From positions 1 through 64,000 of the forward strand of contig NZ_BOMN01000136.1 of NCBI RefSeq assembly GCF_016862215.1: a DNA stretch of 64,000 bases, in the 5' to 3' direction. The stretch comes from Winogradskya humida (GTDB lineage: Bacteria; Actinomycetota; Actinomycetes; Mycobacteriales; Micromonosporaceae). The translations under genes were made by a program, and so were the position numbers. Under the pieces are notes generated by a model. It did not search any database and was not told the origin of the DNA. It worked only from the letters and a program-made list of their open reading frames with translations. Shown here one piece after another: positions 8,729-16,653 of the stretch. Each line of letters opens with the position of its first letter. Position 1 is the stretch's first letter.

Positions 8729-9313
8729 ATGACGGAGTTGGAGAAGGGTCCCCTGGGTCAGCGCCGTGGCCGGGGCGCCCGCGAGCGCATCATCGGCGCG
8801 TCCCAGCAGCTGTTCCGTGACCAGGGCATCAACCGCACCGGCATGGACCAGCTCTGCGCCGCGGCCCAGGTGTCCAAGCGCACGGCCTACCAGCACTTCG
8901 CGAACAAGGACGAACTCGTCGCCGAATACCTGCGCCGCTTCGACCCCGACGTCATGCCCGGCGTGTTCGACCGCCCCGACCTCACACCCCGCGAACGACT
9001 CCTCGCCGCCTTCGCGATGCCCGAAACCACCCCGCTGTGCCCCTACATCGCGGCGTCAGTCGAACTCCACGACCCCGAGCACCCGGCATCCGAGTACGCC
9101 CGTGAGTACAAAACCGCCATCGCCGCCCGGCTCACCGAAACAGCCCGCGAGGCCGGCGCCACCAACCCCGAACAGCTCGGCGAACAGCTGGCGCTGCTCA
9201 TCGACGGCGCCTCAGCCCGCACCCGCGTCCTCAACAGCGATTCGTTCCCCACCGCCGCCGCGATCGCCGTCGTCCTCATCGACAACGCCATCCCCGCGGC
9301 AGCCCAGCGCTGA
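8729..9313 (+). CDS. TetR-family transcriptional regulator
   Basis: A 194-residue repressor. The N-terminal helix-turn-helix is clear (ARERIIGASQQLFRDQG, MDQLCAAAQVSKRTAYQHFANKDEL). The C-terminal ligand-binding part contains the conserved PLCPYIAA region. It is divergent from the SDR/reductase operon with an interrupted palindrome in between, so it probably represses that operon and itself until a ligand binds. Its 3' end converges on the LysR gene with only 17 bp between stops. Confidence 0.92.
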   Translation: MTELEKGPLGQRRGRGARERIIGASQQLFRDQGINRTGMDQLCAAAQVSKRTAYQHFANKDELVAEYLRRFDPDVMPGVFDRPDLTPRERLLAAFAMPETTPLCPYIAASVELHDPEHPASEYAREYKTAIAARLTETAREAGATNPEQLGEQLALLIDGASARTRVLNSDSFPTAAAIAVVLIDNAIPAAAQR

Positions 9314-9330
9314 CCCGGTGACGGACGCGC

Positions 9331-10260
9331 TCAGACCACCCAGCTCGGCGTCCAGGTTCCGGGGGCGCGGTGGCCGGTTGTGGTGGCGGCGAGGTAGGCG
9401 CGGAGGGTGGCCAGGGCGGGGTGGGGGTTGTCGCGGCGCCACAGCAGTGAGTGCGGGTAGACCGGCGTCGGATCGGTCAGGGGAATCCGGCGCAGGTCGT
9501 AGCCGGTCGGCCAGACGAGCCGGGTGTGCTCCCCGATGAACGTGGCCAGCGCCGGGGTGTCGGCGATCGTGTCCAGGAGCGCGTCGGAGCCGAGGTTCGG
9601 GCCGGTGGCCTCGATCGTGAGACCGAACTCGGCCGCAAGGTCCGCGTAGTAGGCGCCCCACTCCGTGCCCGGGGCGATGCCGGGCATCCAGATCCGGTGC
9701 CCGGCAAGCTGCGCCACGCCCAGCGACCGGGCCGACGCCAGCCGGTGACCGGGCCCGGCGAGCAGCTGCAGCGGCTCATCGAGCACGCGGACGGTGGCGA
9801 CGTCGTCGGGGACGGGCCGGTCGGGCATCGCCACGGCGCGGAAGGACGCGTCGATCGCGCCGGAGCGGACGGCGTCGACCGCTGTCCCGGCATCGAACAG
9901 CTTCATCACATCAAGGTCGACTTCCGGATGCGTACGGTGAAAGCCCCGCAGCATCCCCGACGTCGCCAGCCGCGAGGCGATCACATCCACCCGCAACGGC
10001 CGGCTGCCGGGACGCACCGACGCGACCGCACGCTCGGCGACCCGCAACAACTCCCGGGCGTGAGGCAGGAACGCCTGCCCGTCGATGGTCAGCTCAGCGC
10101 CCCGCGGCGTGCGGTGGAACAGCCTTACGCCGAGGATCCGCTCCAGCGCCGCGATGCGCTTGGAAACCGCCTGCTGACTGATCGACAGCTCCGCCGCGGC
10201 CTCCTGAAACTGCCCCGCCTCCACGACGGCGGCAAACGTCCGCACGGCCTCAAAATCCAC
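9331..10260 (-). CDS. LysR-family transcriptional regulator
   Basis: A 309-residue LysR regulator. The N-terminal winged helix reads FEAVRTFAAVVEAGQFQEAAAELSISQQAVSKRIAALE. The C-terminal substrate-binding domain runs from about residue 88. I place the start at the GTG at 10260 because the HTH begins 3 residues later. A -10-like TAGGGT (10273-10268 on the minus strand) ends 7 nt before it, which fits a leaderless transcript. The open frame extends upstream, but that sequence carries the promoter palindrome and no LysR residues. No divergent target gene is adjacent, so the regulon is unknown. Confidence 0.9.
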   Translation of the reverse strand: MDFEAVRTFAAVVEAGQFQEAAAELSISQQAVSKRIAALERILGVRLFHRTPRGAELTIDGQAFLPHARELLRVAERAVASVRPGSRPLRVDVIASRLATSGMLRGFHRTHPEVDLDVMKLFDAGTAVDAVRSGAIDASFRAVAMPDRPVPDDVATVRVLDEPLQLLAGPGHRLASARSLGVAQLAGHRIWMPGIAPGTEWGAYYADLAAEFGLTIEATGPNLGSDALLDTIADTPALATFIGEHTRLVWPTGYDLRRIPLTDPTPVYPHSLLWRRDNPHPALATLRAYLAATTTGHRAPGTWTPSWVV

Positions 10261-10267
10261 GCCGCCG

Positions 10268-10273
10268 ACCCTA
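10268..10273 (-). promoter_or_regulatory. -10 element for LysR gene, probably leaderless
   Basis: Minus strand TAGGGT (a TANNNT hexamer), then 7 nt, then the GTG start. No ribosome site can be seen before the GTG, which supports leaderless translation. Confidence 0.45.
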
Positions 10274-10276
10274 TAA

Positions 10277-10295
10277 CTACAACTACTGGTTGTAG
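10277..10295. promoter_or_regulatory. Perfect palindrome upstream of LysR gene
   Basis: CTACAAC-TACTG-GTTGTAG is a perfect 7-bp inverted repeat with a 5-nt spacer, immediately upstream of the -10 of the LysR gene. It is AT-richer than its surroundings and is the likely autoregulatory site. Confidence 0.55.
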
Positions 10296-10306
10296 CTCTC
10301 CATCCC

Positions 10307-10642
10307 TCAGGAACCGTAACCAGGCGTCCATACCTCACCGCGGACCCCGTCAAGGTCGCCATCCGCGACCCGCCGGAGCAACACGAACGCTTCCCGCCGG
10401 GAGACACCCGTCCGATGCGAGGCACCCCCACCAGGACCGGTGTCCTCCAGAACGACCAGCCCACGATGCCCACCGAACACGCCCACCGACCAGCCGGAAA
10501 TGTTCTCGGCCAGCCAGACGTCCCCGTGCTCGGCGTCCACCTCGCCCTCGTCCAGTTCGGCGAGCAGGGCGGCAAGTTCCTCGTCGGAAACATCGTCAAC
10601 GGTCGACGCCGTGCCGCCGCGGTACAGCAGGGAAAATCGCAT
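10307..10642 (-). CDS. Small hypothetical protein, 111 residues
   Basis: I do not recognise this protein. It is acidic in the first half (VDDVSDEELAALLAELDEGEVDAEHGD), then has a beta-rich stretch (WSVGVFGGHRGLVVLEDT) and a C-terminal segment with REAFVLLRRVADGDLDGVRGE. The style resembles small actinobacterial immunity or hypothetical proteins, but I cannot name a family. ATG at 10642, no strong ribosome site. It lies on the same strand between the type II thioesterase and the LysR gene. Confidence 0.6.
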   Translation of the reverse strand: MRFSLLYRGGTASTVDDVSDEELAALLAELDEGEVDAEHGDVWLAENISGWSVGVFGGHRGLVVLEDTGPGGGASHRTGVSRREAFVLLRRVADGDLDGVRGEVWTPGYGS

Positions 10643-10699
10643 GCCGCCATTTTCTCTCCCGCCGCGAAGACCAATCCCCGGGCAGCGAGAGCGGGTCTC

Positions 10700-11458
10700 T
10701 CAGACGGTCGCGGCGGCGAGGTGCTGGCTGATCAGGGTGGTGATCGCGGGCTGGTGGGCGGTCAGGTAGAAGTGGCCGCCGGGGAAGGTTCGCAGGTCGA
10801 AGCCGCCGGTGGTGTGGGCCGCCCAGGCGCGGGCCTCGTCGAGGGTGACCCGGGGGTCGTTGTCGCCGGTCAGGGCCACGATCGGGCAGGTCAGTGGCGG
10901 GCCTGGCCGCCAGCGGTAGGTTTCCGCGGCGGTGTAGTCGCCGCGGATCGCGGGGAGGATCATCTCCAGGAGGTCGGGGTTGGCGAGGATCTGCTGGTCG
11001 GTTCCGCTGAGGGTGGCGAGCTCCCGGACGAGGCCGTCGTCGTCGCGCTGGTGGACGGTGTCCTCCTCACGGTGCCGGGACGGCGCCCGGCGACCGGAGG
11101 CGAACAGTGCCACCGGGGCGATTCCCGCGACGGTGCGCATCCGCTCGGCGACCTCGAAGGCCACGGTGGCGCCCATGCTGTGGCCGAGGAACGCGAGCGG
11201 CTCGTCCATCAGCGGGCGCAGCGACTGGAACGCTCCGTCGGCGAGGGCACCGATGGTGGTCAGCGGCGTCTCCCGCCAGCGGTCCTGCCTGCCGGGGTAC
11301 TGCACCGCGACCACCCGTACGGTCGATCGCAGCGCCTCGGACACGGCATGGAAGAAGCTGGCAGATCCGCCGGCGTGCGGGAAACAGACGAGGGTGACGC
11401 GGCTGTCCGGGTGATGGTCGAACCGGCGGATCCACAAGTCGTCAGCGGGCTCGGTCAT
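10700..11458 (-). CDS. Type II thioesterase (alpha/beta hydrolase)
   Basis: A 252-residue stand-alone thioesterase of the kind that edits PKS/NRPS carrier domains by removing stalled acyl groups. Visible are the N-terminal VCFPHAGGSASFF motif, the nucleophile elbow GHSMGA, the catalytic Asp region in VALTGDNDPRV and the catalytic His in FPGGHFYL. Length and motifs are standard. It lies about 22 kb from the PKS/NRPS genes in this window, so whether it serves that line or another is open. Confidence 0.92.
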   Translation of the reverse strand: MTEPADDLWIRRFDHHPDSRVTLVCFPHAGGSASFFHAVSEALRSTVRVVAVQYPGRQDRWRETPLTTIGALADGAFQSLRPLMDEPLAFLGHSMGATVAFEVAERMRTVAGIAPVALFASGRRAPSRHREEDTVHQRDDDGLVRELATLSGTDQQILANPDLLEMILPAIRGDYTAAETYRWRPGPPLTCPIVALTGDNDPRVTLDEARAWAAHTTGGFDLRTFPGGHFYLTAHQPAITTLISQHLAAATV

Positions 11459-11477
11459 CGGCCGAGTCTGCCACAGG

Positions 11478-12812
11478 TCAGTTACGGGTGTAGACGACGC
11501 CGAGCTTGTCGAGTTCGTCGCCGGCGCGGCCGTGGAAGGCGGTGATGTGCCAGCCGGTCGGGGCGGTGAAGGTGGTGCAGTCCGAGGTGGTGGTGCCGCC
11601 GGCGAGGGTGCGGCCGAGGGTGGTGGTCCAGCGGGCGTAGAAGATGCGGGTGGTGTCGCTGTACGAGCCCCGGCACAGGTACAGCGATGACAGGTGCTCG
11701 CCCGTCGCGAGGGTGAGTGTGGACTCCGTGCCGCCGGTGCCGCCGTGGGCGTACGTCAGGCCGGTGGAGAGGGTGGTGGCGATCCGGTCGACGCGGGTGC
11801 CGGCGCGCAGGGCGACCGCCGTGACCCGGCCCGTGGCCGGGACGGTGGCGACGTCGGTGAAGTAGGTGCCGTGGGGGCCACCGAACTGGTCGCTCAGTTG
11901 CAGGGCGGTGTTCGTGGACCAGGAGAAGCCGGCCGTGACCGGGTCGTGGTCCGAGAGCATGAGCCCCGACGAGGTTTCCAGGAACTTCGCGTGCTCGTTG
12001 TTGAACGCCGTCGCCGACAGGTTCACCAGGCGGCTCCCGCGATAGAGGACCTTGTCGACGGTTTCGCAGGCGTTGGTGGTCGCCGCCGGGTCGCACACCA
12101 GCGCGTCGCTGCCGGCGGCCGGGGCGGAGCCGGCGCGGATCAGCTGGACCCAGGCGTCGGTGAGGCCGTTGGCCGACACGAAGCCACGGATAGTGTCCGC
12201 GGCCCGGGTGTAGCGGGTGTTCGTGTCGCCCATGACGATGACCGCGTTGCCCGCCGAGTGGGTGGCGATGACGCTGGTCAGCTGGGCGAGGTTGTCGGCG
12301 CGGGAGGTCTGGTCGCCGCTGGTCGTGCCCGCGTTGGTGTGCAGGTTGTAGACGTCGACGTAGACGCCCTCCGCGAGGCGTACCCGCTGGAAGGTGTAGC
12401 CCTTCGGGGTGAGGCAGTCGCCCGAGTCGAGCTGGCAGGAGTTCCACCGGCCGCGTTCGAAGTCGTCCACGTCGTACGCGTTGCCCGACAGGGTGTTGAG
12501 ACCGCTGCCGATGCCCGCGCCGCCACTGGTCGGCGTGCGGTACGGGTGGGCGTCCTCGGCGTAGAGATAGCTGTGGTAATTGAAGTCTTCCTGGACCGTG
12601 ACGAGGTTGTACGCGGCGATGCGCCGGCCGATCGTCGTCGTGCTCGACTGGCGGGGCGTCGGCGCGCTGGACAGCCCCTCGGGCAGGCCGGCGATGTTGT
12701 AGGAGAGCACGGAGAACGTGCCCGTGGCGGCGGAGGCGGGGGAACTGGTGACGGCGAACGTCGCGGCGAGGGTCAGGCCCACCGCCGCGACGCTGCTGAG
12801 GACACGGCGCAT
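11478..12812 (-). CDS. Secreted endonuclease/phosphatase-fold protein with jacalin-like C-terminus
   Basis: A 444-residue exported protein. The signal peptide (MRRVLSSVAAVGLTLAATFA, ending ASA-A) is followed by an endonuclease/exonuclease/phosphatase domain: FSVLSYNIAGLPEG, the QEDF metal-binding Glu, VYNLHTNAG, MGDTNTRY and the terminal SDHDPV. The fold is shared by DNase I and neutral sphingomyelinases. The last 135 residues (QFGGPHGTYFTD, FHGRAGDELDKLGVVY) look like a jacalin-type sugar-binding domain. I start at the ATG at 12812, where the signal peptide begins; the upstream open frame is the shadow of the neighbouring gene. An AT-rich TCTATAAAG lies about 10 nt upstream. Role as nuclease or phospholipase is not resolved. 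Confidence 0.87.
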   Translation of the reverse strand: MRRVLSSVAAVGLTLAATFAVTSSPASAATGTFSVLSYNIAGLPEGLSSAPTPRQSSTTTIGRRIAAYNLVTVQEDFNYHSYLYAEDAHPYRTPTSGGAGIGSGLNTLSGNAYDVDDFERGRWNSCQLDSGDCLTPKGYTFQRVRLAEGVYVDVYNLHTNAGTTSGDQTSRADNLAQLTSVIATHSAGNAVIVMGDTNTRYTRAADTIRGFVSANGLTDAWVQLIRAGSAPAAGSDALVCDPAATTNACETVDKVLYRGSRLVNLSATAFNNEHAKFLETSSGLMLSDHDPVTAGFSWSTNTALQLSDQFGGPHGTYFTDVATVPATGRVTAVALRAGTRVDRIATTLSTGLTYAHGGTGGTESTLTLATGEHLSSLYLCRGSYSDTTRIFYARWTTTLGRTLAGGTTTSDCTTFTAPTGWHITAFHGRAGDELDKLGVVYTRN

Positions 12813-12901
12813 ACCGCGTACTTTATAGATTGAATTTGATCGATTGAAGAACGTCGGGGGCAGTGCGTGTCGCCGGGCGGTGACGCCGGCACTGACCCCG
12901 A

Positions 12902-14044
12902 TCAGTACGAGAAGGGGTCGTAGCCGTCGTTGTTGCAGGTGCGGCGCTGGACGATGCAGTTCTTCGTGCGCTGGTTCATGGCGTTGACGTCCCACATGAC
13001 GAAGGCGTCGCCGTGCATCGAGGAGGCGCTCTTGCCGGCCGGGTCGGAGGAGAGGTAGTAGCCGGCCTTGGAGCCCTTGACGCCGTACTGGATCTCGAAG
13101 GTGAGGCTGGGGATCTTCACCGGGTGGTCGGCGGGGCAGGCGTTGCCGGAGCCGTACGCCACATGGTCCTTGTGGTTGGGGCTGTCCAGGTGCTTGCCGT
13201 CCCAGCAGTCCGGGAACCGCAGCGTGAAGTGCAGGGTCGCGTCGCCGCCGCAGATGGGCCAGTTGCCGTTGGTGCTGCGGGCGACGCCGTCGATGTCGCC
13301 GGGGCCGTAGAAGGCGCAGTAGAACTGGCCCTGCGCGCCACGCGGGGTGGGTTCCTTCTTCTTCGCGTCGCCGGAGATCATGCGCAAGCCATTCGGCATC
13401 GGCATCTGACCGGCCGAGTTGTTCTGCAGGGAACGGTAGTAGACGCGGAAACCCGTGGTCTCGACCGGCTTCTTGGTCGCGTTGTCGTAGAGCGTCGGCA
13501 CCCAGTAGGCGGAACGGTCCTTGACCGGCTTGCACGTGGTCGCCGTGAACTTCGTCAGATCCGCGGTCCGGGTGTCCGCGTCGACGGCCTTGTTGCCGAC
13601 GAAGGAATGCATGTGCGACGCGCCGGGCAGGCCGGGGAACACGATCGGGTCGTCCGCGAGCCGGTGGCTGTACTTGCAGTCGGCCCGGAATTCGGGGAGG
13701 TTGCCGGCGTCGGCCGGAGGCGGGTCGGCCTTCGTCGCCTTGAACGCGGCGACCTGCTTGCGCCACGCGTCGCCGACCGGGATCCAGCCGTTGACGGCTT
13801 CCGCCTCGGGTGTCGGTTTCGGCTTCGGCTTCGGCTTCACCGATGGGGAAGGCGAAGTGCTGGGCATCGTTGAGACTGCGGCCGAGGGCAGAACAGAAGG
13901 CACAACCGATGGCTCCGCGTACGCGGAAGCACCAACCGCCGCGTCCGACGGCGCGGAACTGGTCGCCGAGCCGGAGCAGGACGCCAGGCCCGCCGCGACG
14001 ATGACAGCGACAGCGATCCCCGCGCCGGTTCTACCTCGAGACAC
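12902..14044 (-). CDS. DUF1996 lipoprotein
   Basis: A 380-residue exported protein. The N-terminus has a hydrophobic stretch and lipobox (AAGLASC), so it should be lipidated and surface-anchored. A Ser/Pro-rich linker with a KPKPKPKPT run from a hexanucleotide repeat near 13815-13840 follows. The rest is a DUF1996 domain: EFRADCKYSHRLADDPIVFPG, ASHMHSFVG, DRSAYWVPTLYD, CWDGKHLDSPNHKDHVAY. The ribosome site AGGGGAG (14056-14050) abuts a GTG at 14050 but stands 5 nt from the GTG at 14044, so I choose 14044. DUF1996 proteins are secreted and common in fungi and actinomycetes; the function is not established. Confidence 0.85.
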   Translation of the reverse strand: MSRGRTGAGIAVAVIVAAGLASCSGSATSSAPSDAAVGASAYAEPSVVPSVLPSAAVSTMPSTSPSPSVKPKPKPKPTPEAEAVNGWIPVGDAWRKQVAAFKATKADPPPADAGNLPEFRADCKYSHRLADDPIVFPGLPGASHMHSFVGNKAVDADTRTADLTKFTATTCKPVKDRSAYWVPTLYDNATKKPVETTGFRVYYRSLQNNSAGQMPMPNGLRMISGDAKKKEPTPRGAQGQFYCAFYGPGDIDGVARSTNGNWPICGGDATLHFTLRFPDCWDGKHLDSPNHKDHVAYGSGNACPADHPVKIPSLTFEIQYGVKGSKAGYYLSSDPAGKSASSMHGDAFVMWDVNAMNQRTKNCIVQRRTCNNDGYDPFSY

Positions 14045-14193
14045 GACCACTCCCCTGCGACAGCCTCAACAACACCGTCGAAAGGGTAAGTACGTAAAGC
14101 CGTGAACCGTGAGACCCCGGAGCCGGGAAAGCCCGTCCGTCCCCGGGGAAGGACCCGTCAGGTCAGACCTTGCCCGATCCGCGCGGAAAAGCG

Positions 14194-15027
14194 TTATCCG
14201 GCACCGGGCCGGACAGCCTCCTCGGGCGAGACCAGCAGGGCGAGTGCCCTGGCGGAACGGGAGCCGGGCTCGGCCTGGTAGACGACGAGGGTCTGGCCTT
14301 CCGCGCCGGCGACCTGGAACTTGTCGTAGTGCAGGTCGAGATCGCCGACCAGCGGGTGGTGCAGGTGATGGATGCCGCTGCTGGGCTGGGGGCGTACGTC
14401 GTGGCGGTCCCAGAAGCGGCGGAACAGCTCACTGCTCGCGGAGAACTCGGCGACGAGCTCGAGCAGCCGCGGATCGCCCAGGTCCCCGCCGGCGGCGGTC
14501 CGCAGGGTGGCCACCACCGTGCGGACCAGTTCCTCCGCCTCGAGCCCCACCACGGCCGGGTCGTGCAGGACAGCGCGCAGCAGGTTGGTGCCGGGCCGGT
14601 AGAGCGGGGACACCGCGAACGCCAGCCGGTTGGCCGCCAGAACATCGAAATACCGGCCCTGGACGAAGGCGGGTGTCGCCGGCCAGGACTCGATCAGCCG
14701 CACGACGCCGGCGCGGACCCGTTCGGTGCTCCGGGGTGCCTGCCGCCGGCGGGGTGCCGGGCCGGCGAGGTCGTGCAGGTGGGTGGTGGCCTCGCGGGCG
14801 AGCCCGAGCGCGTCGGCGATCGCGTCGAGGACCCGTGCCGACGGGTTACGGTCGCGGCCCTGCTCGAGGCGGGTGTAGTACTCGGTGCTGATCCCGGCGA
14901 GGACGGCCAGCTCGTCGCGGCGCAGGCCAGGCACCCGGCGGTGGCCGTTGACCGCGATGCCCACGTCCTCGGGCTGCACCTGCTCACGCCGGGCCCGCAG
15001 GTATTCACCGACCGGATTGTCCGCCAT
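14194..15027 (-). CDS. XRE-family MmyB-like regulator
   Basis: A 277-residue regulator. The N-terminal helix-turn-helix is MmyB-like (VPGLRRDELAVLAGISTEYYTRLEQGRDRNPS), followed by the C-terminal MmyB ligand-binding domain, which in this family binds fatty-acid-like ligands (NRLAFAVSPLYRPGTNLLRAVL, LVGDLDLHYDKFQVAG). Start at the ATG at 15027; the upstream open frame crosses the divergent promoter. Regulators of this family usually control the gene transcribed away from them, here the flavin-dependent oxidoreductase at 15122. Confidence 0.9.
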   Translation of the reverse strand: MADNPVGEYLRARREQVQPEDVGIAVNGHRRVPGLRRDELAVLAGISTEYYTRLEQGRDRNPSARVLDAIADALGLAREATTHLHDLAGPAPRRRQAPRSTERVRAGVVRLIESWPATPAFVQGRYFDVLAANRLAFAVSPLYRPGTNLLRAVLHDPAVVGLEAEELVRTVVATLRTAAGGDLGDPRLLELVAEFSASSELFRRFWDRHDVRPQPSSGIHHLHHPLVGDLDLHYDKFQVAGAEGQTLVVYQAEPGSRSARALALLVSPEEAVRPGAG

Positions 15028-15121
15028 GTCATGACGATACGACGGCTGGTGAGGGTGGCCCTCGTGGCACCCCTCCCGCGCCGGTCTGGTTGCGCCGATC
15101 CGGTCCTGCGAGGCTGCCCCG

Positions 15122-16270
15122 ATGGAAATTATCGACCGGCTCGACCCGTTTACCGCCGATCTGCCCATCGAGGAGGCCGAGCTCGTGGCGGCCGCGTCCG
15201 CGCTGGTGCCGATCCTCAGCGCGAACGCGGGCGTCGCGGACCGCACGGAGACGCTGCCCGCCGAGGACCTCACCGCGATGCACAAGGCGGGCCTGTTGCG
15301 CCTGGCCACGCCGCGGATCTACGGCGGGGCGCAGGCCGGCGCGGCCGCGGTCACCGCCATCGCGGCCGAGCTCGCACGCGGCTGCTCCTCGGCCGGCTGG
15401 GTGCTGACGGTGTTCTACAGCGGCGGCCTCGCCGTCTGGATGTTCCCCGACGAGGTACGCCGCCGCGTCTGGGCCAACGACCCGGACGCCACGGTGTGCG
15501 GTGCGTCCGGCGGCGCCGTGCCGGCCCGGCCCGCCGACGGCGGGTACGTGCTCAAGGGCCGCTGGGGCTGGGCGTCCGGCGCGCACCACGCGACCTGGGC
15601 GATCCTCGACGTCACCGCCGGCGACGACCGCGGTTTCGCCCTGGTCCCGGTCGGCGAGCTGTCCATCGAGGAAACCTGGCACATGGCCGGGATGCGCGGC
15701 ACGGGCAGCGACACACTGGTCGCCGCCGACGTCTTCGTGCCCCAGGACCAGGTCCTGCTGATGTCTCAGCATGCCGGCTTCGCCACCGACCTGCCACGAC
15801 CTCAAGGCCTGATGGGTACGCTCTCCGCGCCCGTCCTCGGCATGGGCATGGCGCTCTACGACCACATCGTGGCGACCCTGACCGCCGGACGGCCCCTCAA
15901 ATCCGGGCCCTACGCGCGGGCGATCGACGCTCCCGGCGTACGGTCGAATGTCGCCGACGCGGCCATGCTGATCGACAGTGCCATCCTGCAGGCCGCGCGC
16001 TCCGCCCGCCTGGTCGACCGGGCAGCCCGCGCCGGCGAACGGCTGACCCCGCTCGCCGACGCCCGCATCCGGATGGACAACGGTTTCGCCGCACGCCAGA
16101 TCCGCCGGGCGGCTGACAAACTGCTCGACGTCGGCGGCGCGAGCCGGTTCGCCGAGTCCGACCCGGCCCAGCGCATCTGGCGCGACCTCGGAACCGCCAT
16201 GCGCCACCCCGCGTACATCACGGAGATCGACCGCGAGAAGTACGCCGACCTGCTGCTTGCCGTCAGCTGA
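15122..16270 (+). CDS. Acyl-CoA dehydrogenase-fold flavin oxidoreductase
   Basis: A 382-residue protein of the acyl-CoA dehydrogenase fold, closest in style to two-component flavin-dependent hydroxylases (DszC/HpaB group D) rather than true dehydrogenases. Visible are MHKAGLLRLATPRIYGGAQAG, ARGCSSAGWVLTV, GRWGWASGAHHATWAI, the beta-barrel MRGTGSDTL, and the C-terminal helices with RRAADKLLDVGGASRF. It lacks the usual catalytic Glu context (EGTNE-like) of dehydrogenases. It would need a flavin reductase, not seen nearby. Divergent from the MmyB-like regulator; its stop overlaps the convergent VOC gene end by 8 nt. Confidence 0.82.
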   Translation: MEIIDRLDPFTADLPIEEAELVAAASALVPILSANAGVADRTETLPAEDLTAMHKAGLLRLATPRIYGGAQAGAAAVTAIAAELARGCSSAGWVLTVFYSGGLAVWMFPDEVRRRVWANDPDATVCGASGGAVPARPADGGYVLKGRWGWASGAHHATWAILDVTAGDDRGFALVPVGELSIEETWHMAGMRGTGSDTLVAADVFVPQDQVLLMSQHAGFATDLPRPQGLMGTLSAPVLGMGMALYDHIVATLTAGRPLKSGPYARAIDAPGVRSNVADAAMLIDSAILQAARSARLVDRAARAGERLTPLADARIRMDNGFAARQIRRAADKLLDVGGASRFAESDPAQRIWRDLGTAMRHPAYITEIDREKYADLLLAVS

Positions 16271-16638
16271 AGCGCAACACGTCGGAGGACGGGTCGCGTA
16301 CGGTCAAGGTCTCCGCACTGAGCTCGTGCGGGTAGCCGGTCGCGGCGACCCGCTCCGCCAGTGCGCGGAGCTCGCCCGGGTCTGACAGCACCAGTTCGGC
16401 GCTGAGCAGCCGGGCGCCGTCCTCGGGAGCGGGTTCGCTGCCGCCGAGGCTGAACCGGTTGGTGAAGACGAGCAGCGCCCGGAATTCGGCCACTCCCACG
16501 GCGAGGAAGAAGGTCCCGAGCCTGGCGACGACGGTGAAAGCCGAGCACGTCGCAGTAGCTCGACTCCGGCGCGGGCAGCGCACCGGGGATTTCGAGCAGG
16601 TCGACGAAGACCTCTGCCGTCGAGGCCGAGAGTGACAT
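16263..16638 (-). pseudogene. VOC/glyoxalase-family gene with frameshift
   Basis: Two overlapping frames together give a typical 124-residue VOC protein. The N-terminus (MSLSASTAEVFVDLL and SSYCDVLG) reads in one frame from the ATG at 16638. The rest (FTVVARLGTFFLAVGVAEFRA to the final SSDVLRFS) reads in another and stops at 16263. The switch is at a TTT run (16539-16537 on the minus strand): skipping one T restores one continuous VOC frame. This is either a real inactivating insertion, an assembly error or, less likely, programmed frameshifting. It is the last gene of the operon with the TetX-like monooxygenase, 15 nt after it. VOC proteins often bind drugs or act on small reactive substrates. 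Confidence 0.65.
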
Positions 16639-16653
16639 TTTTGTCCGCTGTGG

